Shown here: positions 1 to 8,793 of the stretch, one piece after another
Layout: every line of letters starts with the position of its first letter
Position numbering within the stretch: position 1 is the first letter of the stretch
Notes under the pieces: model-generated
Database searches by the model: none
Seen by the model: the letters and a program-made list of their open reading frames with translations, nothing else
Told to the model about the DNA's origin: nothing
From: Thorsellia kenyensis
Lineage (GTDB): Bacteria; Pseudomonadota; Gammaproteobacteria; Enterobacterales; Thorselliaceae
Assembly (NCBI RefSeq): GCF_042432445.1
Contig: NZ_JBHLXE010000027.1
Coordinates: 69,946 to 133,945, forward strand
Length of the DNA stretch: 64,000 nt
Direction: 5' to 3'
Made by a program: the position numbers and the translations under genes

Positions 1-2
1 AT

Positions 3-92
3 GAATTAATAATTAAGCATATCTGGCAAGATAATGGAATAATTCTTGATAAGGCAATGCCATGGCAAAAAAAATCAACAAAAATAGCATAG
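3..92 (+). CDS. 3' end of an unidentified gene entering from the left edge (partial)
   Basis: An open frame runs in from the window edge, encodes 29 residues ending KAMPWQKKSTKIA and stops with TAG at 90-92. It overlaps the next gene by 31 bases, which is typical of translationally coupled genes. The fragment is too short to assign. Because the next genes are a PP2C-like protein and TerC, a ter-cluster component such as a TerY-type von Willebrand protein or a kinase is possible, but this is only context. Confidence 0.35.
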   Translation, partial: ELIIKHIWQDNGIILDKAMPWQKKSTKIA

Positions 93-1675
93 ATAAAGCA
101 GATAAAGCAGATAAAGCAGATAAAGCAGAAAAAATTGAGGGAGTAGATAACATTAAAAATGCCGATTCTTCTCCTGAATGTGAAACTGATACTAAAGAAA
201 TAGACATAAATGATATAGTTTCTTTTTTTTGTCCCCCTATAAAGCAAAATATGCCTTTTTGTGAACAAATAGGCCATTCTTCTGAAAGAAAATTAACTAT
301 TATTGATATAGATTTTTTAGATAATAAGGCTTTTACTTTTGATAAATCCTCTCAAATGATCAAAGGAATGTGTTTAGAATCAGGAGAATTTACATTTACT
401 TTGTCTTATAAATTAACAGATGAAGCTAACGACAATCATGTAATAAAAACTGGTCTTAAAACTCAATCGCCTAATCAAGTAAATGAGGAACAGTCCTTTT
501 CTCCCACATATGAAAATTTAAATAAGAGATATTTATGGCAAAATCATTTAGGCGATCGATCAGTCAGTGAAAGTACAATAAAAAAAGAGGATAATCTTAT
601 TTTGATGTCTCTTTTAAAAATACAGGTTACTGCTGATAATAAATCTAACTGGCAATTTATTCCTAGTGCACCTGATGATATCTATTACAAATCCGATTTT
701 GATATTAAATATTTTGAAAATCAGGAGAAGGATCCCAGATTTAAAAATGTCTTTGGAGCCCGCATGAGAGGCACATTAAATGCGCATTTAGGTAAATCAA
801 GCCAAGATGACTTTTTTGTCAATCGCTTAAGTACTGGTTGGCAAATCCTTCTTATGGCAAATGGCGATATAAATAGTCAAGCGAGTCGAAAAGCTTCTAG
901 TTTACTTTCTAGGAATGTAGGTTGTTTTTTATGTGATAGGCTTAATAGTAAAGTTTTAAATCAGTCAATTGAATCAACAACCAAGCTTTATATGAACAGA
1001 GTTCAACAAATAAATGAAAGTGAACTTAATAAATTCGCTTATTGGTCTTCAATTGAACTTCAAAAGTTGAATATTGAACCAACCGATTCAATCTTTCAAA
1101 AGGTTATTTTGGACTTTCAATTAATTCATGAGACAATGAGTGAACTTGTCAAGGATGCTTTAAATGTAGGTCTTGAATCATTAGAGGAATATGTAAATTC
1201 TGCAGAAGCAAAACTTAATGATATAAGCATTGATGATTTACGAAGCTCTTTAACGTTTATTCTATGTAAATATATTGATAATAAATGGTTTGTACTAAGC
1301 TATAGTCTTAAAGATGACCTCATCATATTGCTAAATCAAGCTAAAGCTAATATTTTAAGCAATAAATTTGATGAGGATATCACAATAGGTCAGTATCTTA
1401 GTCCAGCCTCATTAAATTTATCCATTGTAAATAGGCAAATGTCTTTCTTATTTACAGATGAAATAGAATTATTGCTGCTTTTGAATTTAGGGGCTCAAAA
1501 ATATATATTTGAAGATCCTCCAAAGGAGGGTTCTTCAGCTATAAACCAAAGTGCAATAAGTGCTCTTAATAAACAAGTATTAGAAACCAAAGATAAGGAA
1601 ATCAATGCAATCAAATATTTGAAAAAATGGTCGAAAGGCCATCATGAAGATAGGACACTTTTAGCGTTGTTTTAA
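62..1675 (+). CDS. Degenerate PP2C-like (PPM phosphatase fold) protein next to terC
   Basis: The 537-residue protein has a low-complexity N-terminus (four DKA repeats) and then a region that can be laid on the bacterial PP2C family. QDDFF (about residue 248) sits where the conserved QD motif lies. LLMANGD (about 264) replaces the usual AVADG. LFTDEIE (about 463) replaces ASDGIED. EDRTLLAL at the C-terminus matches the final D/N-R-T motif. The metal-binding Asp-Gly pairs are therefore altered (DG to NG and DG to DE), which suggests a weak or dead phosphatase. The start at 62 has an AAGG sequence seven bases upstream and overlaps the preceding gene. PP2C proteins with TerY-type proteins and kinases are known partners in ter clusters, and terC follows 23 bases downstream. 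The PP2C reading is by motif inspection only. The first about 200 residues are unrecognised. Confidence 0.5.
   Translation: MAKKINKNSIDKADKADKADKAEKIEGVDNIKNADSSPECETDTKEIDINDIVSFFCPPIKQNMPFCEQIGHSSERKLTIIDIDFLDNKAFTFDKSSQMIKGMCLESGEFTFTLSYKLTDEANDNHVIKTGLKTQSPNQVNEEQSFSPTYENLNKRYLWQNHLGDRSVSESTIKKEDNLILMSLLKIQVTADNKSNWQFIPSAPDDIYYKSDFDIKYFENQEKDPRFKNVFGARMRGTLNAHLGKSSQDDFFVNRLSTGWQILLMANGDINSQASRKASSLLSRNVGCFLCDRLNSKVLNQSIESTTKLYMNRVQQINESELNKFAYWSSIELQKLNIEPTDSIFQKVILDFQLIHETMSELVKDALNVGLESLEEYVNSAEAKLNDISIDDLRSSLTFILCKYIDNKWFVLSYSLKDDLIILLNQAKANILSNKFDEDITIGQYLSPASLNLSIVNRQMSFLFTDEIELLLLLNLGAQKYIFEDPPKEGSSAINQSAISALNKQVLETKDKEINAIKYLKKWSKGHHEDRTLLALF
92..127 (+). repeat. Four in-frame copies of a 9-bp tandem repeat (GATAAAGCA)
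   Basis: GATAAAGCA occurs four times without interruption and encodes DKA-DKA-DKA-DKA near the N-terminus of the PP2C-like protein. The 9-bp unit keeps the frame, so copy-number change would only lengthen or shorten a charged linker. Confidence 0.9.
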
Positions 1676-1698
1676 TTTTTTTCTAATACAAGGGTTAT

Positions 1699-2742
1699 AT
1701 GGAATCGTTTATTGATATTTTCACTCAGTACCGCACTGTGATTGTTTTTGTGTTTTTTTCTTGCTTTGCTTTATTTTTAGACATTTTTATGCATAAAGAA
1801 AGTAAAGTTATTACTCTTAAAAATGCTTCTTTATGGTCTGTATTCTGGATTTTTACTGCATTATTATTTGCTGTATATCTTTATTTTTTTGGTGGAACAG
1901 AGACGATCGCAGGCCCTCAAATGGCCAGTCTATTTATAACTGGTTATGCGCTAGAGAAGATCCTTTCCGTAGATAATTTATTTGTTATGATGGCTATTTT
2001 TGCTTGGTTTAATATTCCTGAACAATATAGGCATCGTATTTTATATTGGGGTATTATAGGTGCCATCGTTTTTAGAGGGATTTTTGTTCTAATTGGTACA
2101 AGTCTTTTTGCTCTTGGGCCTTATGTAGAACTCGTATTTGCTTTAATCGTAGGTTGGACAGCCGTGATGATGCTTAAAAAGAGTGCTAAGACAGAAGAGG
2201 TCGAGGATTATTCTTCACATTTTGCCTTTAAATTGGTAAAAAAATGGTTCCCACTTTGGCCCAAAATTCATGGTAATCAATTTTTTATTTCAAGAAATGT
2301 GGTGGAAGAAGAATTATTAAAACCTGAAAATAAAGAGATAAAAATTGATACTAACAAAGGAAAAAAAGGTAAATACTTTGCTACGCCTCTTTTTGTATGT
2401 TTAGCGATAATTGAATTATCTGATGTGATGTTTGCTTTTGATTCAGTCCCAGCCATTATAGCAGTAAGTAAAGAGCCAATTATTGTTTATAGTGCTATGA
2501 TGTTTGCAATTTTAGGCTTAAGAACTATGTACTTTGTTCTTGAAGCTCTCAAAGACCAACTTCATTATCTGGAAAAAGCAGTAGTGATCTTATTATTCTT
2601 TGTTGCATTTAAAATTGGTTTAAACTCGACTAATCATCTTTTCCATCATGGCTACTCTATAGAAGCGTCTCATAGTTTAATCATTGTGATGTCGGTATTA
2701 TTCATCAGTATTGTTCTAAGTCTCCTCAAGAAGAAAGCATGA
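1699..2742 (+). CDS. terC: TerC-family integral membrane protein
   Basis: The 347-residue protein has about nine hydrophobic segments and matches the TerC family over its full length. It carries the HKESKVITLKNA stretch after TM1, the ALEKILSVDNLFV signature (acidic and Asp residues in a membrane segment), and the second-half ELSDVMFAFDSVPA motif. The two acidic membrane motifs mark the two pseudo-repeats of the family and are thought to bind metal ions. The length fits plasmid/chromosomal TerC (about 346) better than Alx (about 321), and no alx-type pH riboswitch leader is present. TerC proteins work at the inner membrane in tellurite resistance and in metal loading of exported enzymes. It lies 23 bases after the PP2C-like gene (AAGGG just upstream), so the two are probably co-transcribed. 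It is the last gene before a convergent operon. Confidence 0.88.
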   Translation: MESFIDIFTQYRTVIVFVFFSCFALFLDIFMHKESKVITLKNASLWSVFWIFTALLFAVYLYFFGGTETIAGPQMASLFITGYALEKILSVDNLFVMMAIFAWFNIPEQYRHRILYWGIIGAIVFRGIFVLIGTSLFALGPYVELVFALIVGWTAVMMLKKSAKTEEVEDYSSHFAFKLVKKWFPLWPKIHGNQFFISRNVVEEELLKPENKEIKIDTNKGKKGKYFATPLFVCLAIIELSDVMFAFDSVPAIIAVSKEPIIVYSAMMFAILGLRTMYFVLEALKDQLHYLEKAVVILLFFVAFKIGLNSTNHLFHHGYSIEASHSLIIVMSVLFISIVLSLLKKKA

Positions 2743-2753
2743 TGTAGTTAACG

Positions 2754-2793
2754 CTTAAGGGCGTAATTAAGTTTAACAAATTAAGCCCTTAAG
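2754..2793. terminator. Possible bidirectional terminator between terC and sapF
   Basis: CTTAAGGGC (2754-2762) pairs with GCCCTTAAG (2785-2793) across a 22-base AT-rich loop, between two convergent genes. There is no strong T-tract, so this is a candidate only. Confidence 0.4.
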
Positions 2794-2832
2794 TAATAAA
2801 TTTAGATTTAATAATTATAATTAAAAGGCGAA

Positions 2833-3642
2833 TTAAAGTGATGGCACTTCAAAATTCATTAGTTTTTGAGTAATTGGATGCTGTGGTTTATGTACAATTT
2901 CGTCAAGTGTTCCTAGCTCGATTACCTCACCTTCATGCATTACAACAACATAATCGCTGATGTGCTTCATTATTTCTATGTCTTGAGTCACATAAATAAA
3001 TGTGATGTCCTCTTTTTCTTGTAGCTCTAACATCAAATTAATTATTTGTGCCCTAATCGGCATATCTAAGGAAGCTAAAGGTTCATCGGCTATAATAACC
3101 ATCGGCTGTAAAATAATGGCTCTCGCCATCGCTACACGTTGCTTTTGACCTGCAGCAAGCATTGATGGGTAATATTGTGCATGTTCTGCAAGTAAGCCTA
3201 CTTGCTTTAGGGTTTTTTGTATTAAAAATAGCCGTTCTTTTTTTTCAAAATTAGTGTTAAGCTCCAAAGTCATATCTAAAATTTCACCAACGCGTTGCTG
3301 GGGATTAAGTGATGCGGCAGGATCTTGATAAATCATTCTAATTAATTGTGAACGAACACTATAATCCCCAAATTCTAATACTTTATCTCCAATTGATATC
3401 TCACCTGCTGTAGGTTCAACCATACCGACAATCATTTTTGCAAGCGTTGATTTGCCTGAACCATTTTCACCAATGATAGCCAGCGTTTGTTTAGCCTTTA
3501 CTTCAAAGCTACATGGTTTTACTGCATGTAAAATTTCGTTAAGACCTAAGCGTGTTTTATAAGTAAACTGTTTTTCAAGGTTTTTTATGATTAATAATGA
3601 TTCGGAACTTTTCATTGCATCCTCAGTTAAATTAATGCTCAT
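2833..3642 (-). CDS. sapF: SapF, peptide/polyamine ABC transporter ATPase
   Basis: This is an ATP-binding subunit of 269 residues (E. coli SapF 268). Walker A GENGSGKST is at residues 58-66. The atypical signature LAAGQKQR stands in place of LSGGQ (E. coli SapF has LAPGQ), followed by Walker B VIIADEPLASLD and the switch region TQDIEIMKHISD. It pairs with SapD as the second nucleotide-binding domain of the Sap transporter, known for antimicrobial-peptide resistance in gut and airway bacteria, while E. coli SapBCDF exports putrescine. It is the last gene of the leftward sap operon and overlaps the sapD stop by 11 bases. An internal ATG at codon 10 would give the usual E. coli length slightly shortened. 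Confidence 0.92.
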   Translation of the reverse strand: MSINLTEDAMKSSESLLIIKNLEKQFTYKTRLGLNEILHAVKPCSFEVKAKQTLAIIGENGSGKSTLAKMIVGMVEPTAGEISIGDKVLEFGDYSVRSQLIRMIYQDPAASLNPQQRVGEILDMTLELNTNFEKKERLFLIQKTLKQVGLLAEHAQYYPSMLAAGQKQRVAMARAIILQPMVIIADEPLASLDMPIRAQIINLMLELQEKEDITFIYVTQDIEIMKHISDYVVVMHEGEVIELGTLDEIVHKPQHPITQKLMNFEVPSL

Positions 3643-4630
3643 TTAGGGGAAAATGGCAAGCAACAGCATGTGTACGTTCTTTAATAAGTAGGGGTTTTTC
3701 TATGCATTCTTTTTGAGCGTACATGCATCTTGGTCCTAATCGACAACCGACTGGTAAATGTTCCAATGCGGGAATAGCACCAGGTAATGTATCTAATTTA
3801 CTTTTATGTGCGATTTTACGGCTAAAGTCAGGGATAGAGTGAATTAATGCTTCTGTATAAGGATGGCGAGGAGAATTTAGTAAATCCTCAGTTTCAGCAC
3901 TTTCTACAGTTTGACCACAATAAAGCACGTTAATTCTATCTGCCCATTTGCTCAGAATCCGTAAATCGTGGCTAATTAATAAAATCGACATATTATGATT
4001 TTGATTTAAGCTAGAGAGTAGTCTAAATATTTTAGCTTCAGTTGAACTGTCCATGATACTTGTCGGTTCATCTGCAATTAATAATTTTGGACTATTAGCT
4101 ATTGCCATAGCTATCATCACTTTTTGACACTCACCATCAGTGAGTTCGTATGGATAAGAATGCATAATATCTTGGTGATCTTTAATACCTACTCGATGGA
4201 GTAATTGTATAGCGCGCTCTTTACGCCAATTAAATCTTTGCCACCATTTACCTTTAAAACTACTACTATGTAATGACAGTTCAAGTTGTTTACCAATCCG
4301 CATAGAGGGATCGAGCGCAGCTTGAGGCTCTTGCATTATAAATCCAACATTTTCTGAAATTAATTTTTGTCTTGCTTTATTTGTTAGCTTAGATAATTCA
4401 ATGTCCTCAAAACGAAAACGTTCCGCCTCAATACACCAATCATTTCTCTTCATACCACTGATAATTTTTGCGATAATACTCTTCCCAGAACCTGATTCAC
4501 CTACTAAGCCTAAAATTTCCCCAGGATTTATAGAGAGACTAACGTTATCAAGTGCTTTCACAGGCAGACCAGTATTTGATTCGGTATCCTCAAAATGAAT
4601 AGATAAATTTTTGATATCTAGAAGTGGCAT
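3632..4630 (-). CDS. sapD: SapD, peptide/polyamine ABC transporter ATPase
   Basis: This is an ATPase of 332 residues (E. coli SapD 330). Walker A GESGSGKS is at 44-51. The family-specific signature ELTDGECQK replaces LSGGQ, exactly the region where E. coli SapD has LTEGECQK. Walker B is LLIADEPTSIMD. The C-terminal GCRLGPRCMYAQKEC cysteine cluster is typical of the oligopeptide ATPase subfamily. SapD also supports Trk potassium uptake in E. coli. The start codon shares one base with the sapC stop, and the end overlaps sapF, indicating tight coupling. Confidence 0.93.
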   Translation of the reverse strand: MPLLDIKNLSIHFEDTESNTGLPVKALDNVSLSINPGEILGLVGESGSGKSIIAKIISGMKRNDWCIEAERFRFEDIELSKLTNKARQKLISENVGFIMQEPQAALDPSMRIGKQLELSLHSSSFKGKWWQRFNWRKERAIQLLHRVGIKDHQDIMHSYPYELTDGECQKVMIAMAIANSPKLLIADEPTSIMDSSTEAKIFRLLSSLNQNHNMSILLISHDLRILSKWADRINVLYCGQTVESAETEDLLNSPRHPYTEALIHSIPDFSRKIAHKSKLDTLPGAIPALEHLPVGCRLGPRCMYAQKECIEKPLLIKERTHAVACHFPLNEH

Positions 4631-5514
4631 TAGCTAACCCCTTTAGTAATTGCACGGCTAACACCAAAACCCAGCAAGTTAATAGCTAATACAGTAATAA
4701 ATATGCAAAAGCCTGGCAACATCACAGTCCATGGCGCTAAGAAGATGGATTCTAATGAGTGACCTATCATGGTCCCCCATTCAGAAGAGGGCAGTTGAGC
4801 TCCTAACCCAAGGAAACCTAGTGCAGAAATATCTAAAATGGCCAGTGATAAAGTTCTTGTAAATTCACTGACTAAAATTGGACTGATGTTAGGAAGGATA
4901 ATGCGCTTAACAATAAATGATAAACTAGCACCATCCAGTTTTAAAACACATACATAAGCTTTTTCTAGCTCATTACTGATAGCACTGTACAAAGTTACTG
5001 TTAAACGAGGTAAAAGTGCCAATGATACAGCGATACAAGCATTAAAGAGTGATGCTTCCATAAATGCGATAAAGATAATAGCCAGTAACAGCGACGGTAT
5101 AGATAGGAGCATATCAAGTATATGATTGATAATTAACGCTCTAACATGATGACCAAGAGCGATAAATAAACTCAATGATATCCCTACTGTAAAAACAAAT
5201 AATGCCACTAAGAGTCCTGCTCCAAAAGTAGAAGATACCCCTGCAATTAAACGACTTAGAATATCACGACCCAGATCATCAGTACCAAATACAAAAGCCA
5301 AATCAGAATTTTTATCCCATATTGGGGGCATCAGCGTATTATCTAAAAATTGCTTATCAATTGGATAAGGTTGAATCCACTGACCTAATACAGATAGGAT
5401 AAGCAGGACAAAAAAAAGTATAGCGCCAGATTTTGCCAACCAATCAGCCTGAAGTGCATACCAGGTCGTTCTCCACCTTGAATAGGTGATTTGTTCTTGA
5501 TAAATACTATCCAA
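4630..5514 (-). CDS. sapC: SapC, ABC transporter permease
   Basis: This is a DppC/OppC-type inner-membrane permease of 294 residues. Residues about 25-50 form TM1, then come the extended periplasmic N-terminal part (OppC_N type) and the cytoplasmic EAA-like loop (YVCVLKLDGASLSFIVKRIILPNISP), which docks onto the ATPases. Its place between sapB and sapD and its length (E. coli SapC 296) identify it. It overlaps sapB by 8 bases and abuts sapD. Confidence 0.92.
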   Translation of the reverse strand: MDSIYQEQITYSRWRTTWYALQADWLAKSGAILFFVLLILSVLGQWIQPYPIDKQFLDNTLMPPIWDKNSDLAFVFGTDDLGRDILSRLIAGVSSTFGAGLLVALFVFTVGISLSLFIALGHHVRALIINHILDMLLSIPSLLLAIIFIAFMEASLFNACIAVSLALLPRLTVTLYSAISNELEKAYVCVLKLDGASLSFIVKRIILPNISPILVSEFTRTLSLAILDISALGFLGLGAQLPSSEWGTMIGHSLESIFLAPWTVMLPGFCIFITVLAINLLGFGVSRAITKGVS

Positions 5515-6472
5515 GGGTAAGCCACTCCTTTTTATCTTGAGGTGAAAGTAAAATAGCCAATATGTTCGTTATCGTATTGATTAGTATGACCAATAACCCT
5601 ATAGCTAAAACGCCCGCAGAAATAGAAGCATAGTCATCTTGCCTTATCGCGTTTATCAACCAACGCCCCATGCCTGGCCATGTAAATACATATTCTGTAA
5701 TAATTGCCATAGTTAACATGCTTGAAAAGAGAGAGCCAAATCTTGGGATCAATTCAGGCAAAGCGTTGGGGAGAATATGACGTCTAACTATAGTAAATGA
5801 ATTTATTCTTCGCGTTCGTGCCGCTTTTACATACAAAGAATTATTCACTTCAATGCAATTTGTTCTTACAAGATAAGTTATTTCAGCTAATGGAGCTATC
5901 GTTAAAGTTAGTACAGGAAGAAGCAGGTGTCTTAGCATATCATTAATAATATAGCCTCTTATTTGTTCAGGCATATACCATACATCAATAAACAAAAATC
6001 CGGTGACAAAATCAACTTCATATCGCCAATCTAGTCTGCCTGAAAGTGGCAATGTATCATATTTTAAGGAAAAATAGAGAATGAATATCAATCCTACCCA
6101 GAAGACAGGCATAGAGAAACCCATGAGAGAGAAAATACGTAATATTTTATCAACTAACTTATCTTCATAAAGAGCTGAAATAACCCCTAACGGAATACCT
6201 AGCATGACTGCCACTAAAAAGGAGAGAAACGCCAGCTCAAGTGTTGCAGGAAATACAACAATTAATTGTTCTAATATAGATTGTTGGCTCACAGAAGATA
6301 TACCCAAATCAAAATCAATTAGGAGTCCAAGGTAAGCATTAAAAGCTTGTACTATTGGTTTTCCATCAAGTGGTGCGTCAATTGGCAGCCAGCTGATACT
6401 AAAGCTAATAATAATTAATAATAGTAGGGTTACACATAAAAGTAACAGCCTTTGAAATAAGAAATGCAGCAT
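5507..6472 (-). CDS. sapB: SapB, ABC transporter permease
   Basis: This is a DppB/OppB-type permease of 321 residues (E. coli SapB 321). It has an N-terminal hydrophobic segment (residues about 5-28), further membrane segments, and the EAA-like loop AARTRRINSFTIVRRHILPN in the second half. It forms the translocation channel with SapC. The gene begins 63 bases after the sapA stop and overlaps sapC by 8 bases, which preserves the canonical sapABCDF order. Confidence 0.92.
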   Translation of the reverse strand: MLHFLFQRLLLLCVTLLLLIIISFSISWLPIDAPLDGKPIVQAFNAYLGLLIDFDLGISSVSQQSILEQLIVVFPATLELAFLSFLVAVMLGIPLGVISALYEDKLVDKILRIFSLMGFSMPVFWVGLIFILYFSLKYDTLPLSGRLDWRYEVDFVTGFLFIDVWYMPEQIRGYIINDMLRHLLLPVLTLTIAPLAEITYLVRTNCIEVNNSLYVKAARTRRINSFTIVRRHILPNALPELIPRFGSLFSSMLTMAIITEYVFTWPGMGRWLINAIRQDDYASISAGVLAIGLLVILINTITNILAILLSPQDKKEWLTLG

Positions 6473-6535
6473 AATTTAAATATATTTATCCGTTTATTAG
6501 AATTAAGTGTTGGAATGATTATTCATCTAAATACA

Positions 6536-8212
6536 CTATTCTGAGTCATCCTCAGAAATACGCTCCAACCTATAAAAACTGAAGTTTCCATGAGTTAATG
6601 ACTGAGAATTTTTAATATTTGTATCATAAATAACCATATTTTTGGAATAAGCAATCGGTAATATAGGTAATTTTTCAAACAGAATTTTTTGTGCTTTTTG
6701 ATAAAGTAATTTGCGAGCCATTTTATCATCTACAAGTAACGCTTTATCAAGCAGGGAGTCGAATTCTTCATTACACCAAAAAGAGTTATTAGTCCTTGCA
6801 GATATAGCAGCACAGCTTAACACTGGTCTTAAGTAACTATCAGGTTCTGCATTAGGTGCACTCCATCCTGTCAATTCTAAATCCACCTTATGTGAATCAT
6901 AATAAGAAGCCGTGGTGAGTCCATCATGTACAATAATCTTAAGTGAAATGCCAATTTGAGCTAAATCTGCTTGAATTAATTCAGCCATTTTTATTGGGCT
7001 TGGGTTGTAAGGCTGAGGATTCGATGAGACTCTTAAAGTTAACGTTAAATCCTCAATACCCAGGCTTTTTAAGATTTGTTTACTTGCTTTAGGTGAATAA
7101 TGAGTAATTTGAACTTGTGGGTCAAAGGCCCAGTGGTATGAGGGCAAAAATGCACTGGCTGTTTCAGCTGAATCTCTATAAATCGATCGCATTAATCTAG
7201 GATTATTTATAGCGAAAGCGATTGCTGAACGAACTTTAGGATTATCTAAAGGGGGTTGTTGTGTATTAAATGCTAAAAAAGCAGTACCAAAAGTTGAACG
7301 TTCTAAATGATTCAATCGAGTTTCATCATCCACTTTTGATAGTTGTGCCGCAGCTGGATAAGCCAATAAGTCGCACTCATCAGATAATAATTTTGCCAAT
7401 CTGCCTACACCACTAGAGGATAGTTCGAAAATGACTTGCTCAAATGTATGCTCAGATTCATCTTTTCTCTGCCAAGAATTATCAAATTTTTTTAATCTTA
7501 CCTGTTCATCAACTAAGTAACCTACTAATTGAAAAGCGCCTGTACCAATTGGATCTTTATCTAACAATTCAGGTTTTCCTAATTTCAATAACGTTTCAGC
7601 GTATTCTTTCGAAAGAACTGGGGCGAAATAACTGGCTAAATGAGATAAAAAAGTGACATCAGGATGATGAAGAGTAAATTCAATCCTGTGTTCATCGAGC
7701 ACATCAATAGATTTTATTCTTGATTTTAATCCTATGGCTTCAAAATAGGGGAAATAATCAACATGATAAAATGGATTTTTCTGATTGATTAATCTATCAA
7801 AACTAAATTTTACATCTTGAGCAGTTAGATTTCTGGTGGGAGTAAAGAGTTTGGATGAATGAAAGGGAATTCCTTTTTTTAACGTAAAAATAAAACGTGT
7901 ATAGTCCTCATTGACTTCCCATGTATCAGCCAATTCTGGAACCAAAGTCAACGCATCATCGTCAGTACGTAATAAACGGTTATATATTTGTGGTCCAATA
8001 ATATCTACAGTTATTCCTCTAGCTGCGCGTTGTGGATTAAAGGTGTGGATAACGTCGTTAGCACAGTAAACCATGCGTTGATTAAAAAAAGGATTGTCTA
8101 CATGTCTTTTAAATTCATTACCTTGAGCACAGAATGTCAAAGCAGAGGTTACCAACAAAATAGAACATCCAATCAGTCGTTTTTTATGATGTAACAGTTT
8201 AAGCAAAGACAT
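6536..8212 (-). CDS. sapA: SapA, periplasmic substrate-binding protein
   Basis: This is a family-5 extracellular solute-binding protein (SBP_bac_5) of 558 residues. It matches E. coli SapA along the chain: VYCANDVIHTFNPQ, PELADTWEV, SSGVGRLAKLLSDECD, AINNPRLMRSIY and PDSYLRPVLSCAA. I place the start at 8212 (MSLLKLLHHKKRLIGCS...), because that gives a normal signal peptide (basic N-terminus, hydrophobic core, cleavage near TFCAQG); an upstream in-frame ATG at 8260 would put a hydrophobic, uncharged stretch first. SapA captures antimicrobial peptides or other substrates for SapBCDF. It is the first gene of the operon. Confidence 0.93.
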   Translation of the reverse strand: MSLLKLLHHKKRLIGCSILLVTSALTFCAQGNEFKRHVDNPFFNQRMVYCANDVIHTFNPQRAARGITVDIIGPQIYNRLLRTDDDALTLVPELADTWEVNEDYTRFIFTLKKGIPFHSSKLFTPTRNLTAQDVKFSFDRLINQKNPFYHVDYFPYFEAIGLKSRIKSIDVLDEHRIEFTLHHPDVTFLSHLASYFAPVLSKEYAETLLKLGKPELLDKDPIGTGAFQLVGYLVDEQVRLKKFDNSWQRKDESEHTFEQVIFELSSSGVGRLAKLLSDECDLLAYPAAAQLSKVDDETRLNHLERSTFGTAFLAFNTQQPPLDNPKVRSAIAFAINNPRLMRSIYRDSAETASAFLPSYHWAFDPQVQITHYSPKASKQILKSLGIEDLTLTLRVSSNPQPYNPSPIKMAELIQADLAQIGISLKIIVHDGLTTASYYDSHKVDLELTGWSAPNAEPDSYLRPVLSCAAISARTNNSFWCNEEFDSLLDKALLVDDKMARKLLYQKAQKILFEKLPILPIAYSKNMVIYDTNIKNSQSLTHGNFSFYRLERISEDDSE

Positions 8213-8272
8213 ATTTACATTCCAAGAAATTATTAATAGCGCTGGCAAGAAAAATAGCAAAATAAAACCAAG

Positions 8273-8278
8273 ATTATA
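8273..8278 (-). promoter_or_regulatory. Candidate -10 element of the sap operon
   Basis: A perfect TATAAT lies on the minus strand about 60 bases upstream of the sapA start. The best -35 at 16-18 bases is weak (TTCATT/GTTCAT), so an activator or a different start is possible. Confidence 0.4.
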
Positions 8279-8793
8279 CTCTTAACAGAAAAATAATGAA
8301 CCCACCTAAAACAAAAGTGACGATGAATTTGTATATTAAACACTCAAGTCACTCTTTAGTAAGGCCACTAAATATAATATGATCCTTTTTATTCTTATCG
8401 TTACATAAGTAACTGACTTTTATTACTTTTCTGTGAGGTTATGCACTTGTTTCTTAAAGAGATAATGCATGGATAATAGAACATTAAGTGGTTATAAAAA
8501 TAATTAAATTGGCTAAACTGAATATATTTTTCTAAGATAAACAATGTGTTTAATGGTTAAAGCGCGCAATACATGATGCTAAATCAAAACAAAATTATAT
8601 AGGTAATTTAAAAGGACCGCATATATTTTACATTACTATTAATTCTTTAATTACGATCAAACAACTATTACACCTGTATTTCTATATTTTAATTAAATAA
8701 CAGGCTCTGTTAATTACTATGATTTTTTGATATATTATAAAGATCATACGTTCATTTTAAATCACTTAAAACAAGTCTTAACAGAGGTATTTC
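8279..8793. other. Divergent intergenic region sapA/aspS, no gene seen
   Basis: About 515 bases of very AT-rich DNA lie between the divergent sap operon and aspS. I see no open frame with a convincing start, no tRNA-like fold and no strong repeat. It must hold both promoters. An AT-rich stretch near 8730-8745 (TTGATATATTATAAAG) could be the aspS promoter but lacks a clear -35. Confidence 0.5.

Noticed and set aside
13..207. Minus-strand 64-codon frame over the DKA repeats
   Set aside because: It is a mirror of the 9-bp repeats (SALSALSALSAL) inside the PP2C-like gene, with no ribosome site.
1699..2742. Alx with a pH-responsive leader
   Set aside because: The gene lies 23 bases after the PP2C-like gene, leaving no room for a riboswitch, and the length fits TerC better.
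2833..8212. Reading the ABC operon as an oligopeptide/dipeptide importer (opp/dpp)
   Set aside because: Gene order, subunit lengths and the atypical ATPase signatures (LTDGECQK, LAAGQKQR) match sapABCDF instead.
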